64,000 nt of DNA. Source: Aurantimicrobium minutum (GTDB taxonomy: Bacteria; Actinomycetota; Actinomycetes; Actinomycetales; Microbacteriaceae). Where the stretch lies: contig NZ_AP017457.1 of assembly GCF_002355535.1 (NCBI RefSeq), positions 496,001 through 560,000 of the forward strand, written 5' to 3'. A program made the translations under genes and the position numbers. Positions 28,275-38,840 of this stretch are shown here, piece after piece. The stretch's first letter is position 1. The number at the start of each line of letters is the position of its first letter. The notes beneath the pieces were generated by a model. It was not told the DNA's origin. It did no database searches and was given only the letters and a program-made list of their open reading frames with translations.

Positions 28275-28327
28275 CGAGTGTGGTCAGTCCTACGGCCGAC
28301 TCATTGTTAGCGTGGGTAACCACCTAC

Positions 28328-28398
28328 GGTGGATTGGCCGAGAGGATAGGCAGCGGCCTGCAAAGCCGTCCACACCGGTTCGAATCCGGTATCCACCT
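28328..28398 (+). tRNA. tRNA-Cys (GCA anticodon)
   Basis: Acceptor GGTGGAT (28328-28334) pairs with ATCCACC (28391-28397), discriminator T as is usual for tRNA-Cys. The anticodon loop CTGCAAA carries GCA. The T-arm is ACCGG-TTCGAAT-CCGGT. Confidence 0.93.
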
Positions 28399-28426
28399 CC
28401 AAAACCACGTTTTCGGACATGGCTTT

Positions 28427-28498
28427 GAGCGATTGGCGCAGCGGTAGCGCGCTTCCCTGACACGGAAGAGGTCGCTGGTTCGATCCCAGTATCGCTCA
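28427..28498 (+). tRNA. tRNA-Val (GAC anticodon)
   Basis: Acceptor GAGCGAT (28427-28433) pairs with ATCGCTC (28491-28497), discriminator A. The stem CTTCC/GGAAG closes the loop CTGACAC with anticodon GAC. The T-arm is CTGG-TTCGATC-CCAG. Confidence 0.93.
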
Positions 28499-28501
28499 CT
28501 G

Positions 28502-28530
28502 AAAACCCCCGGATTTCCGGGGGTTTTTCT
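28502..28530 (+). terminator. Rho-independent terminator of the tRNA cluster
   Basis: AAAACCCCCGGA (28502-28513) pairs with TCCGGGGG plus TTTT (28516-28527), two-base loop, followed by more T residues. Confidence 0.85.
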
Positions 28531-28536
28531 TTTGGC

Positions 28537-28542
28537 TAGGCT
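28537..28542 (+). promoter_or_regulatory. Candidate -10 box of thrS
   Basis: TAGGCT at 28537-28542 lies 34 bases before the thrS GTG; initiation near 28549 would give a leader of about 28 bases that includes GAGGAG. The -35 position (TTTCCG) falls inside the tRNA terminator. Confidence 0.35.
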
Positions 28543-28576
28543 GTAAGTCGAGAAAGTTATTAGAGGAGTCCACTTC

Positions 28577-30577
28577 GTGTCTGACGTTTCCGGTTCACTC
28601 ACCGTTCAAGCTTCCAGTGATGGCTTCGCGCTCTATACAGACCGCAGCATTGTTGCGATACGCGTCAACGGTGAGTTACGTGACCTAGCTCATATCTTGC
28701 AGCCAGGAGATGAAGTCGAACCCGTATATGTGGATTCTGCAGACGGACTCAACATTCTTCGACACTCAGCTGCCCACGTTCTCGCCCAAGCGGTTCAGAA
28801 CGTGAACCCCAAAGCAAAATTGGGCATTGGGCCACCTGTTACAGATGGTTTCTACTACGACTTCGATGTCGAGGAAGCTTTCACACCAGAAGACATGAAG
28901 GCTTTGGAAAAGGCTATGTCTCGCATTGTCCGTGCAGGACAGCGCTTCATGCGCCGAGTTGTCACTGAAGATGAAGCTCGAGCAGAACTTGCTTCTGAGC
29001 CATACAAACTCGAACTCATCGGTCTCAAAGGCGGTAACACAGGAGACGACAACGAGAGCGTTGAAGTCGGCGGTAATGAACTGACCATTTACGACAACGT
29101 TGATCCATCCACGGGGGAGACCGTGTGGAAGGATCTATGCCGTGGGCCACACGTTCCAAATACCCGCATCATTGGTGATGGTTTTGCTCTTACCCGGTTG
29201 GCAGCTGCTTACTGGAGAGGTTCAGAAAACAACCCTCAACTCCAGCGTGTTTATGGCACCGCTTGGCCATCAAAAGCAGATCTTCGTGCATACCAAGAAC
29301 GCCTCGAAGAAGCTGCTAAGCGTGACCACCGTCGCTTGGGAAGTGAACTAGACCTGTTTAGTTTTCCCGAAGAAATTGGTTCGGGTTTACCTGTTTTTCA
29401 CCCCAAGGGTGGTGTGATTCGCCGAACCATGGAGGACTACTCCCGTCGTCGCCATGAAGAAGGCGGTTACGAGTTTGTCTATTCACCTCACATCACCAAG
29501 TCGAACCTGTTCGAAACCAGCGGGCACTTGGATTGGTATGCGGATGGGATGTTCCCGCCCATGAAATTGGATGAAATTCGCAATGAGGCAGGTGAGGTCA
29601 CACGCCAAGGCGTTGATTACTACCTCAAACCAATGAATTGCCCATTCCACATTTTGATCTTTAAGTCCCGGTCCAAGAGCTACCGTGAACTGCCTTTACG
29701 ATTGTTCGAGTTTGGTTCTGTTTATCGCTATGAGAAATCAGGCGTGGTTCACGGTCTCACTCGTGTTCGCGGCATGACTCAGGACGATGCTCACATCTTC
29801 ACCACGCGCGAGAACATGAAAGAAGAACTCACAAATGTTCTGAACTTTGTGCTTTCCTTGCTGCGTGACTACGGCCTTGATGATTTTTATCTTGAGCTTT
29901 CTACAAAGGACCCCAAGAAGTATGTCGGCGATGACGCAATCTGGGACGAAGCCACCGAGACGCTGCGGCAAGTCGCAGAAGACTCAGGTTTGACCTTGGT
30001 TCCAGATCCAGGCGGCGCTGCCTTCTATGGCCCCAAGATCTCTGTTCAGGCACGTGATGCGATAGGTCGCACCTGGCAGATGTCGACCATTCAACTGGAC
30101 TTCAACCTGCCAGAACGCTTCGATTTGGAATACACGGGATCTGACGGAAACCGCCACCGTCCTGTCATGATCCACCGAGCCTTATTTGGATCCATTGAAC
30201 GTTTCTTCGGTGTCCTCACCGAGCACTACGCCGGCGCTTTCCCCCTCTGGTTGGCACCTGTTCAGGCCGTCGGTATTGCTGTAGCAGAAGAGTATGAGGA
30301 GTACCTCTCCAGTGTTTTAGACCAGCTCAAAGTAGAGGGGCTTCGCGTTCAACTAGATGCCAGCGATGACCGCATGCAAAAGAAGATTCGTAATGCTGCT
30401 GCTCAGAAAATTCCCGTGCAAATCATTGCTGGTGAAGAAGACAGGGCCAATGGTGCAGTGAGTTTCCGTTTCCGTGACGGTAGCCAGCGCAACGGTATCC
30501 CCATCGCTGACGCTATTGATCTTCTTGTTAGCGCCGTACGTGACCACCGTCAGGTAACGAGTGCTGAGGACCTATGA
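28577..30577 (+). CDS. thrS: Threonyl-tRNA synthetase
   Basis: Charges tRNA-Thr. The 666-residue protein begins with a TGS-like domain, then the editing domain with the HSAAHVLAQ histidines, the class II catalytic core with KPMNCPFHI (zinc cysteine) and [16 protein letters not shown], and the C-terminal anticodon-binding domain. GTG 28577 follows GAGGAG by eight bases. It overlaps the HIT gene by four bases, the same thrS-HIT order as in mycobacteria. No T-box leader is visible. Confidence 0.96.
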   Translation: MSDVSGSLTVQASSDGFALYTDRSIVAIRVNGELRDLAHILQPGDEVEPVYVDSADGLNILRHSAAHVLAQAVQNVNPKAKLGIGPPVTDGFYYDFDVEEAFTPEDMKALEKAMSRIVRAGQRFMRRVVTEDEARAELASEPYKLELIGLKGGNTGDDNESVEVGGNELTIYDNVDPSTGETVWKDLCRGPHVPNTRIIGDGFALTRLAAAYWRGSENNPQLQRVYGTAWPSKADLRAYQERLEEAAKRDHRRLGSELDLFSFPEEIGSGLPVFHPKGGVIRRTMEDYSRRRHEEGGYEFVYSPHITKSNLFETSGHLDWYADGMFPPMKLDEIRNEAGEVTRQGVDYYLKPMNCPFHILIFKSRSKSYRELPLRLFEFGSVYRYEKSGVVHGLTRVRGMTQDDAHIFTTRENMKEELTNVLNFVLSLLRDYGLDDFYLELSTKDPKKYVGDDAIWDEATETLRQVAEDSGLTLVPDPGGAAFYGPKISVQARDAIGRTWQMSTIQLDFNLPERFDLEYTGSDGNRHRPVMIHRALFGSIERFFGVLTEHYAGAFPLWLAPVQAVGIAVAEEYEEYLSSVLDQLKVEGLRVQLDASDDRMQKKIRNAAAQKIPVQIIAGEEDRANGAVSFRFRDGSQRNGIPIADAIDLLVSAVRDHRQVTSAEDL

Positions 30578-31143
30578 ATCATTACGGAGAAGAAGAGTTT
30601 GAGGGGGTAGACCTTCGCTCAGCTTCTACTTTTGGGGCTGTTCCCGATGAATTTCAACGTTTGTGGACACCTCATCGTCTGGCTTATATCGAAAACGGTC
30701 AGCAACCATCAAAAGATGACTGTCCTTTTTGCCTCGCACCGGAAATGTCTGATGAAGAAGCTCTCATTGTTCACCGCGGGACTCACGCCTTCGTTTTGCT
30801 GAATTTATACCCCTATAACAGCGGACACCTTCTGGTTTGCCCTTATCGTCACATTGCAATGTATGACGAAGCCACTGTTGAAGAAACTGCAGAAATCGCT
30901 AGTCTGACTCAGGAAGCAATGCGAGTTTTGAAAAAAGTTGCTCGCAATGACGGTTACAACATTGGCATGAACCAGGGCCGAGTTGCTGGAGCCGGAATTG
31001 CAGATCATCTCCACCAACACGTAGTGCCACGATGGGCTACGGACTCAAATTTCTTCCCCATCATTGCCAAGAGTAAAGCGATTACTGCACTACTCGGAGA
31101 TGTCCGTTCAGCGGTCGCACAAGCTTGGCGTGAACAGAACTAA
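30574..31143 (+). CDS. HIT family nucleotide hydrolase/phosphorylase
   Basis: A 189-residue histidine-triad protein. The catalytic motif is HLHQH at His145/147/149, followed by VVPRW, and Cys50/Cys53 (CPFC) form a likely zinc site. The mycobacterial homologue in the same place after thrS is a diadenosine tetraphosphate phosphorylase, so that activity is plausible here. It overlaps thrS by four bases. In many Actinobacteria a phosphatidylinositol-mannoside cluster follows; here pdxS comes next, 36 bases later. Confidence 0.9.
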   Translation: MNHYGEEEFEGVDLRSASTFGAVPDEFQRLWTPHRLAYIENGQQPSKDDCPFCLAPEMSDEEALIVHRGTHAFVLLNLYPYNSGHLLVCPYRHIAMYDEATVEETAEIASLTQEAMRVLKKVARNDGYNIGMNQGRVAGAGIADHLHQHVVPRWATDSNFFPIIAKSKAITALLGDVRSAVAQAWREQN

Positions 31144-31179
31144 ACTTCTAACTGATCCTCCACTAAAGAGAAGCGAAAA

Positions 31180-32082
31180 ATGACTGAAAAGAACAACACT
31201 CCACTTACTGGTAGCAACCGCGTCAAGCGTGGACTTGCAGAACAGCTCAAGGGTGGCGTCATCATGGACGTAGTCACCGCTGAACAGGCTCGCATCGCCG
31301 AAGATGCTGGAGCTATTGCGGTGATGGCTCTCGAACGTGTTCCAGCTGACATTCGCGCTCAGGGCGGCGTAGCACGCATGAGTGATCCTGACCTTATCGA
31401 AGGTATCCAGGCTGCTGTCAGCATTCCGGTCATGGCCAAAGCACGCATCGGTCACTTTGTTGAGGCGCAAGTTCTTGCAGAGCTCAATGTTGACTTCATT
31501 GACGAGTCTGAAGTACTCAGTCCTGCTGACTACGTCAACCACATTGACAAGTGGGCTTTTGACGTTCCTTTCGTCTGTGGTGCGACTAACCTGGGCGAAG
31601 CTCTTCGTCGTGTTAACGAAGGTGCCGCAATGATTCGTTCCAAGGGTGAAGCCGGAACTGGTGACGTTTCCGAGGCCACCAAGCACATTCGCAAAATCAA
31701 TGCTGAGCTCCGCTGGCTGTCTTCTTTGGCCAAGGATGAGCTCTATGTTGCTGCTAAGGAACTTCAGGCACCCTATGACCTCGTCGTTGAGGTTGCTTCC
31801 ACGGGTAAACTGCCTGTTCCACTATTTACCGCAGGTGGTGTCGCTACCCCCGCTGACGCAGCAATGATGCTTCAGCTTGGTGCCGATGGTGTCTTTGTCG
31901 GCTCTGGAATTTTCAAGTCGGGTGACCCAGCTGCTCGCGCTAAGGCAATTGTCAAGGCTGCGGCTTTCTACGATGACCCCAAGGTGATTGTGGAAACCTC
32001 ACGTGGCTTGGGTGAAGCCATGGTCGGCATCAATGTCGCAGACATTCCTGCTCCACATCGACTCGCTGAACGTGGCTGGTAA
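31180..32082 (+). CDS. pdxS: Pyridoxal 5'-phosphate synthase subunit PdxS
   Basis: Forms PLP from ribose 5-phosphate, glyceraldehyde 3-phosphate and ammonia supplied by PdxT. The 300-residue barrel protein has the family segments [45 protein letters not shown] and [15 protein letters not shown] 31180 follows AGAG. It overlaps pdxT by 11 bases. Confidence 0.96.
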   Translation: MTEKNNTPLTGSNRVKRGLAEQLKGGVIMDVVTAEQARIAEDAGAIAVMALERVPADIRAQGGVARMSDPDLIEGIQAAVSIPVMAKARIGHFVEAQVLAELNVDFIDESEVLSPADYVNHIDKWAFDVPFVCGATNLGEALRRVNEGAAMIRSKGEAGTGDVSEATKHIRKINAELRWLSSLAKDELYVAAKELQAPYDLVVEVASTGKLPVPLFTAGGVATPADAAMMLQLGADGVFVGSGIFKSGDPAARAKAIVKAAAFYDDPKVIVETSRGLGEAMVGINVADIPAPHRLAERGW

Positions 32083-32698
32083 GTATTCCCATCTCCGAAT
32101 AGGAGTTCTCGCCTTCCAAGGTGATGTCCGCGAGCATATGCAGGTGCTTTCTGCATTGGGCGCCCAGGTCGTCAAAGTTCGTCGGCCGGAGGAGCTTTCT
32201 TCGGTAGATGCACTTGTTATTCCTGGTGGTGAATCCAGTGTGATGGACAAACTGGTTCGTCAATTTGGGATGCAGCAGCCGCTACGGACAGCAATAGCTG
32301 ATGGCCTTCCTGTTTTTGGAACGTGCGCTGGTTTGATCATGATGGCAGACAACATTGTCGATGCCATCATTGAGCAAGAATCTCTAGGCGGACTTCATGT
32401 TGATGTTCGCCGTAACGCTTTTGGCACACAGATAGATTCCTTTGAGGTTGATCTGCCTATGCCGGGAGTTTCGGAAGATCTCATTCCTGCCACTTTTATT
32501 CGTGCTCCAATTGTTGAACGTGTTGGGGATGGAGTCCGAGTCATTTCACAACTTCAAGATGGTCGAATCGTCGCAGTCGAACAGGGAAACTTGTTAGGAA
32601 TTTCATTCCATCCTGAAGTAAACGGTGATACTCGTGTTCATGAGTATTTCCTTGGGCGCGTAGCTCAGTACGTTGAAAAGAAGAAAGCTAAGATTTAA
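32072..32698 (+). CDS. pdxT: Pyridoxal 5'-phosphate synthase glutaminase subunit PdxT
   Basis: Class I glutaminase that feeds ammonia to PdxS. The 208-residue protein has [13 protein letters not shown], the PGGES motif, the nucleophile Cys85 in FGTCAGL, and the His-Glu pair in SFHPEV. The GTG at 32072, inside the end of pdxS, is the nearest in-frame start to the conserved N-terminus; no good Shine-Dalgarno is seen, so coupling to pdxS is likely. Confidence 0.92.
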   Translation: MAGKYSHLRIGVLAFQGDVREHMQVLSALGAQVVKVRRPEELSSVDALVIPGGESSVMDKLVRQFGMQQPLRTAIADGLPVFGTCAGLIMMADNIVDAIIEQESLGGLHVDVRRNAFGTQIDSFEVDLPMPGVSEDLIPATFIRAPIVERVGDGVRVISQLQDGRIVAVEQGNLLGISFHPEVNGDTRVHEYFLGRVAQYVEKKKAKI

Positions 32699-32701
32699 GG
32701 C

Positions 32702-33460
32702 ATGTCTGGACATTCCAAGTGGGCCACCACTAAGCACAAAAAAGCTGTTATTGATGCGCGTCGCGCAAAGTCGTTTGCAAAGCTCATCAAAAACATTGAA
32801 GTTGCAGCAAAACTTGGTGGCGCTGATCTTTCTGGAAACCCAACCCTTGTTGATGCAGTTCAGAAAGCTAAAAAAACAAGCGTTCCTAACGACAACATTG
32901 ACCGCGCTATCAAGCGTGGTGCGGGCCTAACTGGTGACTCAGTTGAGTACACCACCATCATGTATGAAGGCTACGGTCCTAATGGTGTAGCCCTACTCAT
33001 TGAATGTCTGACGGATAACAAAAACCGTGCCGCGGCTGAGGTTCGCACTGCAATGAGTCGCAATGGCGGCAACATGGCAGACCCTGGTTCTGTCGCCTAT
33101 AACTTCAGCCGTAAAGGCGTGATCAGAGTTTCAGCGCAGGCTGGAGTAGATGAAGACACCATCCTTGCTGCAGTACTCGATGCCGGTGCCGAGGATGTAT
33201 CTAGTCACAACGGATCATTTGAAATCATTTCTGAGCCTCAAGACCTCGTTGCGGTGCGTGAAGCATTACAGGCTGCCAACATCGATTATGACTCTGCTGA
33301 TGCAGAGTTTGTCCCCAATCTCGAAGTTGAAATTGATGCTGACACGGCACGAAAAGTGTTTAAGCTCATTGATGCCCTCGAAGACTCTGATGATGTTCAA
33401 AATGTTTTCAGTAATTTCGATTTGAGCGAATCTGTTCTTGCAGAATTAGAGCAGGACTAA
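32702..33460 (+). CDS. yebC: YebC/PmpR family protein
   Basis: A 252-residue member of the YebC family ([45 protein letters not shown]). Homologues act as DNA-binding regulators or, as recent work indicates, assist ribosomes on proline stretches. It sits immediately upstream of ruvC, the standard bacterial position, and one base separates it from the ruvC TTG. Confidence 0.94.
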   Translation: MSGHSKWATTKHKKAVIDARRAKSFAKLIKNIEVAAKLGGADLSGNPTLVDAVQKAKKTSVPNDNIDRAIKRGAGLTGDSVEYTTIMYEGYGPNGVALLIECLTDNKNRAAAEVRTAMSRNGGNMADPGSVAYNFSRKGVIRVSAQAGVDEDTILAAVLDAGAEDVSSHNGSFEIISEPQDLVAVREALQAANIDYDSADAEFVPNLEVEIDADTARKVFKLIDALEDSDDVQNVFSNFDLSESVLAELEQD

Positions 33461-33461
33461 C

Positions 33462-34016
33462 TTGCGAATTCTCGGAGTTGATCCGGGGCTCACCCGTTGT
33501 GGCGTGGGTGTTATTGATGCGAAAGCTGATCGTTCAGTATCTCTGGTTCATGTTTCAGTGCTGACCACTGATAAACAACTTGAGCTACCAGTGCGCCTAC
33601 TTCTCTTACAAACGGAATTGGCGCAGCTCATCGAAAAGTATGAACCCCAACGTATTGCTGTTGAACGGGTTTTCGCACAACACAACCTCCGGACAGTAAT
33701 GGGAACTGCTCAAGCCAGCGCTGTGGCTTTTCTTGAAGCGGCACAGAGGGGGATTCCGGTAGATCTTCACACTCCTAGTGAAGTAAAAGCTTCGATCACA
33801 GGAACCGGCCGAGCTAACAAGGTTCAGGTCGCATCGATGGTTGGGAGGCTTTTGGTTTTACCAGAAGGCAAACTTCTTCCCGACGCCACAGATGCCCTGG
33901 CTTTGGCAATTTGTAACGCGTGGCGTGGTGCGTCACTGACTGTCCCTCAGGGAGCACTCACTCCTGCTCAGCAACGTTGGCGTGAGGCGGAGCGTCAGGC
34001 CAAAAAACGAGGATAA
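33462..34016 (+). CDS. ruvC: Holliday junction resolvase RuvC
   Basis: Endonuclease that resolves Holliday junctions with RuvAB. The 184-residue protein opens RILGVDPGLTRCGVGV with the first catalytic Asp, has AVERVFAQHN with the Glu, and DATDALALAICNA with the last acidic pair. The start is TTG 33462, one base after yebC, with AGGA upstream. Confidence 0.95.
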   Translation: MRILGVDPGLTRCGVGVIDAKADRSVSLVHVSVLTTDKQLELPVRLLLLQTELAQLIEKYEPQRIAVERVFAQHNLRTVMGTAQASAVAFLEAAQRGIPVDLHTPSEVKASITGTGRANKVQVASMVGRLLVLPEGKLLPDATDALALAICNAWRGASLTVPQGALTPAQQRWREAERQAKKRG

Positions 34017-34022
34017 CCGCTC

Positions 34023-34037
34023 TAAGCTGAGTACGTG
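34023..34037 (+). promoter_or_regulatory. -10 box of ruvA, leaderless start inside the ruv cluster
   Basis: TAAGCT at 34023-34028 is followed by six bases and GTG 34035. It lies in the 18-base gap after ruvC, so ruvAB could be transcribed on its own in addition to read-through. Confidence 0.5.
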
Positions 34038-34637
34038 ATTGCCTCTCTCAGTGGCACAGTTGCGGCTGTGCGAGACCAAACCTGCATCGTTGATGTCAAC
34101 GGTGTCGGCTATCTCGTACACATCACCTCGGAACACAAGAGAACTTTGTCAGTGGGGGAGAGAAATGTCTTCTTCACCTCACTTGTGGTTCGTGAAGACT
34201 CGATGACCCTTTTTGGATTTGAATCTCCTGAAAGTACAGAAATTTTTGAAGTATTACTTTCTGTCTCAGGTGTAGGACCACGTTCTGCTTTGGCGATTCT
34301 TTCTGAGATCTCACCAGCAGAAATATTGGCTGCTGTTGTTGATGAGAATGATGCGGCGTTCAAAAAAGTTCCTGGGATTGGTCCCAAAACAGCAAAACTG
34401 ATTATTGTTCAGTTAGCAGGCAAGATCAGTTCGTTGGCACATTCTTCCCACGCTTCCGCCTCGCCTCATCCATCTACTGAAGCGGAAACAGTTGTTCTCA
34501 ATGCTTTGGTTGGTCTGGGCTGGAATGAAAAAATAGCCCAAGAGGCTCTACAAACCCTGTCTGCCACTTCTGTAGACCGAACAGCTTCTTCTGTTCTCCT
34601 CAAAGAAGCCCTGGCACTCTTGGCTGGGAAAAAGTAA
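34035..34637 (+). CDS. ruvA: Holliday junction branch migration subunit RuvA
   Basis: Binds four-way junctions and recruits the RuvB motor. The 200-residue protein has the N-terminal OB fold (MIASLSGTVAAV), two helix-hairpin-helix motifs (SVSGVGPRSALAIL, KVPGIGPKTAKLII), and the flexible link to the C-terminal RuvB-binding domain. GTG 34035 directly follows a -10 box and spacing. It abuts ruvB. Confidence 0.96.
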   Translation: MIASLSGTVAAVRDQTCIVDVNGVGYLVHITSEHKRTLSVGERNVFFTSLVVREDSMTLFGFESPESTEIFEVLLSVSGVGPRSALAILSEISPAEILAAVVDENDAAFKKVPGIGPKTAKLIIVQLAGKISSLAHSSHASASPHPSTEAETVVLNALVGLGWNEKIAQEALQTLSATSVDRTASSVLLKEALALLAGKK

Positions 34638-35648
34638 ATGTCTGGCGACGCTGTGACTTCTGGGGAACCACTCAACGACAGTGAACGAGATTTTGAAGGG
34701 GCGCTACGCCCTCAATCATTAACTGAATTTGTTGGACAACACAAAGTTGTTAGTCAACTGGGGTTGCTCCTTAAAGCTGCCGAGATGGATTCTCGAACAC
34801 CAGACCACATCTTGTTATCAGGCCCACCTGGTCTAGGAAAAACAACGCTGGCTATGATTGTTGCGCATGAATCTGGTCGATCACTTCGCATGTCTAGTGG
34901 CCCCGCCATTAGCCATGCAGGCGACTTAGCAGCACTGCTTTCCTCGCTTGTTCCTGGTGAAGTTCTGTTCATTGATGAAATACACCGCATGGCACGATCT
35001 GCTGAAGAAATGCTGTATCTCGCCATGGAAGATTTTCGCATTGACATCATGGTCGGTAAAGGGGTGGGTGCTTCCTCCATTCCTCTTGACTTACCCCCTT
35101 TTACGCTTGTAGGTGCGACAACGAGAACTGGACTTCTAGCGAGTCCACTCAGGGACCGTTTTGGGTTTACTGCTCATCTGGAGTTTTATGAAGTCGAAGA
35201 ACTCAAGACTGTTCTCTCACGCTCAGCCCAACTCTTATCCATCAACATTCCAGATTCAGCTCTTCTCGAAATTGCACGTCGAAGCCGGGGAACACCACGA
35301 ATCGCCAATCGACTTTTACGTCGTGTTCGTGACTACATGACAGTTCACTCAAGTGAAGATGCTGCACACGCTGTAGAACTTGCCTTAGCTCTCTATGACG
35401 TAGATGAACGCGGACTTGATCGTCTAGACCGCTCCGTGCTTTCTGCACTTGTTGAACGCTTCAATGGGGGACCGGTGGGTGTGAACTCTCTGGCAATTTC
35501 TATCGGTGAAGAGTCAGAAACGATTGAGGCCACAGTCGAGCCATTTCTTATCCGAGAAGGGCTTATGAGTCGCACCCATCGTGGGCGCATTGCAACATCA
35601 CAAGGATGGGCACATTTAGGCCTGACTCCTCCCTCAATTAACCCGTAG
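34638..35648 (+). CDS. ruvB: Holliday junction branch migration ATPase RuvB
   Basis: AAA+ motor for branch migration. The 336-residue protein has Walker A GPPGLGKT (62-69), Walker B with DEIHR (Asp113), the sensor 1 GATTRTG, the arginine finger region PLRDRFG and the C-terminal winged helix (RTHRGRIAT). The start ATG follows the ruvA stop directly, with GGGAAAAAG as Shine-Dalgarno. Confidence 0.97.
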   Translation: MSGDAVTSGEPLNDSERDFEGALRPQSLTEFVGQHKVVSQLGLLLKAAEMDSRTPDHILLSGPPGLGKTTLAMIVAHESGRSLRMSSGPAISHAGDLAALLSSLVPGEVLFIDEIHRMARSAEEMLYLAMEDFRIDIMVGKGVGASSIPLDLPPFTLVGATTRTGLLASPLRDRFGFTAHLEFYEVEELKTVLSRSAQLLSINIPDSALLEIARRSRGTPRIANRLLRRVRDYMTVHSSEDAAHAVELALALYDVDERGLDRLDRSVLSALVERFNGGPVGVNSLAISIGEESETIEATVEPFLIREGLMSRTHRGRIATSQGWAHLGLTPPSINP

Positions 35649-35665
35649 CTTCTGTGACCTATACT
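35638..35665 (+). promoter_or_regulatory. Candidate promoter of yajC-secD-secF
   Basis: TTAACC (35638-35643) and TATACT (35660-35665) are 16 bases apart, about 48 bases ahead of yajC and overlapping the ruvB 3' end. Confidence 0.5.
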
Positions 35666-35712
35666 CGTTAGAGATGTATCTGCATTGGTTTTGATTCCCT
35701 AAGGACTTTCTC

Positions 35713-36105
35713 ATGGATCCCATGACACTTTTCATGATGGCTGTATTGGCCGTTTTGGTTTTCTTCATGTTCCGCAATGGACAAAAGCGTAAGAAAGCTG
35801 CTGAAGAGCTTCAGAAGACCGTGGTTCCCGGGGCGCACGTGATGACCACTTTTGGCGTTTACGGAACCATTAAGTCCATTGATGACGCAGAGAACATTGT
35901 TGTTCTCGAGACTTCTCCCAAGAACACTCTTAAACTTCACCGCCAAGCGATTGCACGTGTTGTTGAAAACGCTGCTGCCGCTCCAACTGCTGGTGAATCG
36001 ATTGGCGCTGACATCTCCAAACTTGCTCTGGACCCAGAGGCAGAAGCTGGTGCTCTCGAAATTGATCCTCAATTTGGTGAGCGTAAGCCTAAAAACAAAA
36101 AGTAA
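35713..36105 (+). CDS. yajC: Preprotein translocase subunit YajC
   Basis: Small membrane partner of SecDF in protein export. The 130-residue protein has one N-terminal transmembrane helix (about 4-20, TLFMMAVLAVLVFFMF), RNGQKRKK after it, and the conserved GAHVMTTFGVYGTI domain. It overlaps secD by one base (TAATG). Confidence 0.93.
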   Translation: MDPMTLFMMAVLAVLVFFMFRNGQKRKKAAEELQKTVVPGAHVMTTFGVYGTIKSIDDAENIVVLETSPKNTLKLHRQAIARVVENAAAAPTAGESIGADISKLALDPEAEAGALEIDPQFGERKPKNKK

Positions 36106-37811
36106 TGGCGCGTTCCCAAACTACGCGTAAGGCGCTTCGTTCCCTTACGTGGCTTCTTGTCCTGATTGCCGGCTTGGTCGGAATTAATGCTGCTGGTGTT
36201 ATCTGGGGCGGGGGCTCATGGACCCCTAAGTTAGCTCTCGATCTTGAGGGTGGTACCCAGATTGTTCTTGCTCCCAAACTCGAAAACGGCCAGAAGGTAT
36301 CAGAAGAACAAATGGCACAGGCAGTTGCCATCATTCGCCAACGAGTTGACTCCGCGGGTGTATCTGAGGCGGAAATCAATACTCAGGGAAATCAAAACAT
36401 TGTTGTTTCAATTCCTGGACAACCTGATGACGCAACCTTGGCTCGTATTGAAGCCTCAGCAAAGCTCGATTTCCGCGCAGTACTAATCGCCGGCGCACCG
36501 ACAACTTCAGTTGTTGGAGCAGATGGAACCGCTACCCCCGTTCCTCAAGGACCGATTGACCCGAATCTCTCCTCGGTTCCTGCAGTTGCACCCTCCAACG
36601 GAAGCGATCTGAACTGGATAACCCCAGCTCTTCAGGCGCAGTATGAGCAGTTTGAGTGCACGGACGAAAATATTCAGGCCGCGAGTACTGCTCCAGAAGA
36701 CCAGCCATTGATTACCTGTGACTTCACCAACACGGTGAAGTATTTATTGGGGCCGGTTGAAGTTTCCGGTGCTGATATTGCTGATGCTTCCGCAGGTATG
36801 GTTACGTCATCGACCGGAGCAAGCACTGGCCAGTGGGCTGTTGATCTCTCTTTCAACGAGGCAGGTACGAAAGCTTTCGGTGATGTCACAACTCGATTGA
36901 ACGCACTGACCGGTTCTCAAAACCAGTTCGCCATTGTTCTTGACGGTCGCGTCCTTACCGCTCCGTCAACGAACGCAGCCATCACTACTGGAAATGCTCA
37001 AATTACTGGCGGCTTCACTCAAGAGAGCTCGAAAACTCTTGCAGACCAGCTGAAATACGGCGCACTACCGATTGGTTTCCAGGTTCAATCTTCCGAAACA
37101 ATTTCAGCAACCTTAGGTTCAACTCAGTTGATGAGCGGCCTATTAGCTGGGGCTATCGGACTTATTCTTGTGGTCCTCTATTCATTGATCCAATACCGAG
37201 CTCTAGGTTTGGTAACTGTTGCTTCACTTGCAGTAGCAGCACTGTTGACTTACCTTCTTGTCACAATTTTGTCGTGGCGTGAAGGCTACCGCCTCTCTCT
37301 TGCTGGTGTTGCAGGTCTTATTGTTGCCATTGGTATTACCGCTGACTCGTTTATTGTCTACTTCGAGAGAATTCGCGACGAACTCCGTGACGGCCGAGGT
37401 CTTGAATCTGCAATCGAAGCTGGTTGGAAACGTGCATTTAGAACCATCATTGCCAGCGATACAGTCAACTTCCTCGCTGCATTAGTGCTGTTCATCCTTG
37501 CTGTAGGAAACGTCCGTGGCTTTGCCCTGACTTTGGGACTTACTACTATCGTCGACCTCTTCGTAGTTGCCCTCTTCACCCACCCTATGCTTCAACTCAT
37601 GGGACAAACTCGATTTTTCAACGGGGGAAGTACCTTCTCAGGTTTGAACCCGCAAGCTTTAGGCGCCACCTATCGTGGACGTGCACAATTTGCACCCGCA
37701 CAACGTGTCTCTTCAGAAAAGCTCGCAAAGTCCTCAAAAGAAGCACTGAAGCGTCAGACAATTGCCGAGCGTAAAGCGCAACAATCCTCTGAAACGAAGG
37801 AGGAGAACTAA
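36105..37811 (+). CDS. secD: Protein translocase subunit SecD
   Basis: With SecF uses the proton gradient to complete protein export. The 568-residue protein has an N-terminal helix (about 14-32), the DLEGGTQIVL motif, a large extracytoplasmic P1 domain (about 60-330, with a Pro-rich insert), then five C-terminal helices with GLIVAIGITADSFIVYFERI and DFF-type sequence. It overlaps secF by one base (TAATG). Confidence 0.95.
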   Translation: MARSQTTRKALRSLTWLLVLIAGLVGINAAGVIWGGGSWTPKLALDLEGGTQIVLAPKLENGQKVSEEQMAQAVAIIRQRVDSAGVSEAEINTQGNQNIVVSIPGQPDDATLARIEASAKLDFRAVLIAGAPTTSVVGADGTATPVPQGPIDPNLSSVPAVAPSNGSDLNWITPALQAQYEQFECTDENIQAASTAPEDQPLITCDFTNTVKYLLGPVEVSGADIADASAGMVTSSTGASTGQWAVDLSFNEAGTKAFGDVTTRLNALTGSQNQFAIVLDGRVLTAPSTNAAITTGNAQITGGFTQESSKTLADQLKYGALPIGFQVQSSETISATLGSTQLMSGLLAGAIGLILVVLYSLIQYRALGLVTVASLAVAALLTYLLVTILSWREGYRLSLAGVAGLIVAIGITADSFIVYFERIRDELRDGRGLESAIEAGWKRAFRTIIASDTVNFLAALVLFILAVGNVRGFALTLGLTTIVDLFVVALFTHPMLQLMGQTRFFNGGSTFSGLNPQALGATYRGRAQFAPAQRVSSEKLAKSSKEALKRQTIAERKAQQSSETKEEN

Positions 37812-38797
37812 TGGCTAGTTTTACTCAATTCGGTAATGACCTCTACACAGGGGAACGTTCATTCAACATTGTTGGCAAGCGTAAGATTTGGTACACCATT
37901 TCTTCTGTTCTGATCCTGGTCAGCATCATCGGCCCCATTCTCAAGGGTGGCTTCAACTTCGGCATTGAATTCACCGGTGGTAGCGAATTTGTTGTTTCTG
38001 ATGTGACAGATATGTCGCAAACGAAAGCAACTCAGGCTGTCCAAGAAGTCGAACCCAACATGGTTCCCAAGGTTTCCACATTGGGCGATTCCTCTATTCG
38101 TGTGCAGACTGAACAGCTCACTGCTGAACAGAACCGTGAAATTCGGGTCAATTTGGCGGACGCTTACGCTGTACCAATTAGTAATGTCACCAGCTCCTAC
38201 ATTGGGGCAAGTTGGGGCTCTGACATTACGACCCAAGCTATTCGCGGTCTTCTTGTCTTCCTAGTACTTGCGTCTCTTGTGATGGCGCTGTATTTCCGTA
38301 CCTGGAAGATGTCCTTTGTCGCTATTGTCGCTCTTCTTCATGACTTGGTGATTACTGCGGGAATTTACGGCATCACCGGATTTGAAGTAACGCCTGGTGC
38401 AGTGATTGGTCTTTTGACCATTTTGGGCTATTCCCTTTATGACACCGTAGTTGTCTTCGACAAGATTCGCGAAAACACTCAAGGCTCAACCAAAGAAGCT
38501 TCATTGACGTTTGCTAACCAAGTGAATCTTGCTGTCAATCAAACTTTGGTTCGTTCCATCAATACCTCTGTCGTCGCAGCATTGCCTGTAGCAGCGATTC
38601 TTTTCATCGGCGCCTTTGTTCTCGGTGCTGGAACCCTCCGTGATATTTCTCTAGCCTTGTTGATTGGTATTTTTGTAGGAACCTACTCCACAATCTTCCT
38701 GGCGACGCCACTGTATGTTCAGATGCGTCAAAATGAGCCAGCAATCAAAAAGTATGACAAGAAGGTTCTTGCTGAACAGTCCAAAACTTCAGCATAG
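37811..38797 (+). CDS. secF: Protein translocase subunit SecF
   Basis: Partner of SecD. The 328-residue protein has an N-terminal helix, the GIEFTGGSEF motif, and a C-terminal bundle with GYSLYDTVVVFDKIREN, the conserved proton-path region. It is followed by rel after 43 bases; in Streptomyces and others an apt gene lies between them. Confidence 0.95.
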   Translation: MASFTQFGNDLYTGERSFNIVGKRKIWYTISSVLILVSIIGPILKGGFNFGIEFTGGSEFVVSDVTDMSQTKATQAVQEVEPNMVPKVSTLGDSSIRVQTEQLTAEQNREIRVNLADAYAVPISNVTSSYIGASWGSDITTQAIRGLLVFLVLASLVMALYFRTWKMSFVAIVALLHDLVITAGIYGITGFEVTPGAVIGLLTILGYSLYDTVVVFDKIRENTQGSTKEASLTFANQVNLAVNQTLVRSINTSVVAALPVAAILFIGAFVLGAGTLRDISLALLIGIFVGTYSTIFLATPLYVQMRQNEPAIKKYDKKVLAEQSKTSA

Positions 38798-38840
38798 TTC
38801 TCAGGTTTTCCCGAGATAATAGAAACTTCAGGGAGGCGCC

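Noticed and set aside
28502-28576. T-box or other amino-acid riboswitch before thrS
   Set aside because: The leader is about 28 bases and follows a tRNA terminator. There is no T-box sequence or specifier loop.
28196-28602. Open frames running through the tRNA cluster
   Set aside because: Three well-formed tRNA cloverleafs and a terminator explain this interval.
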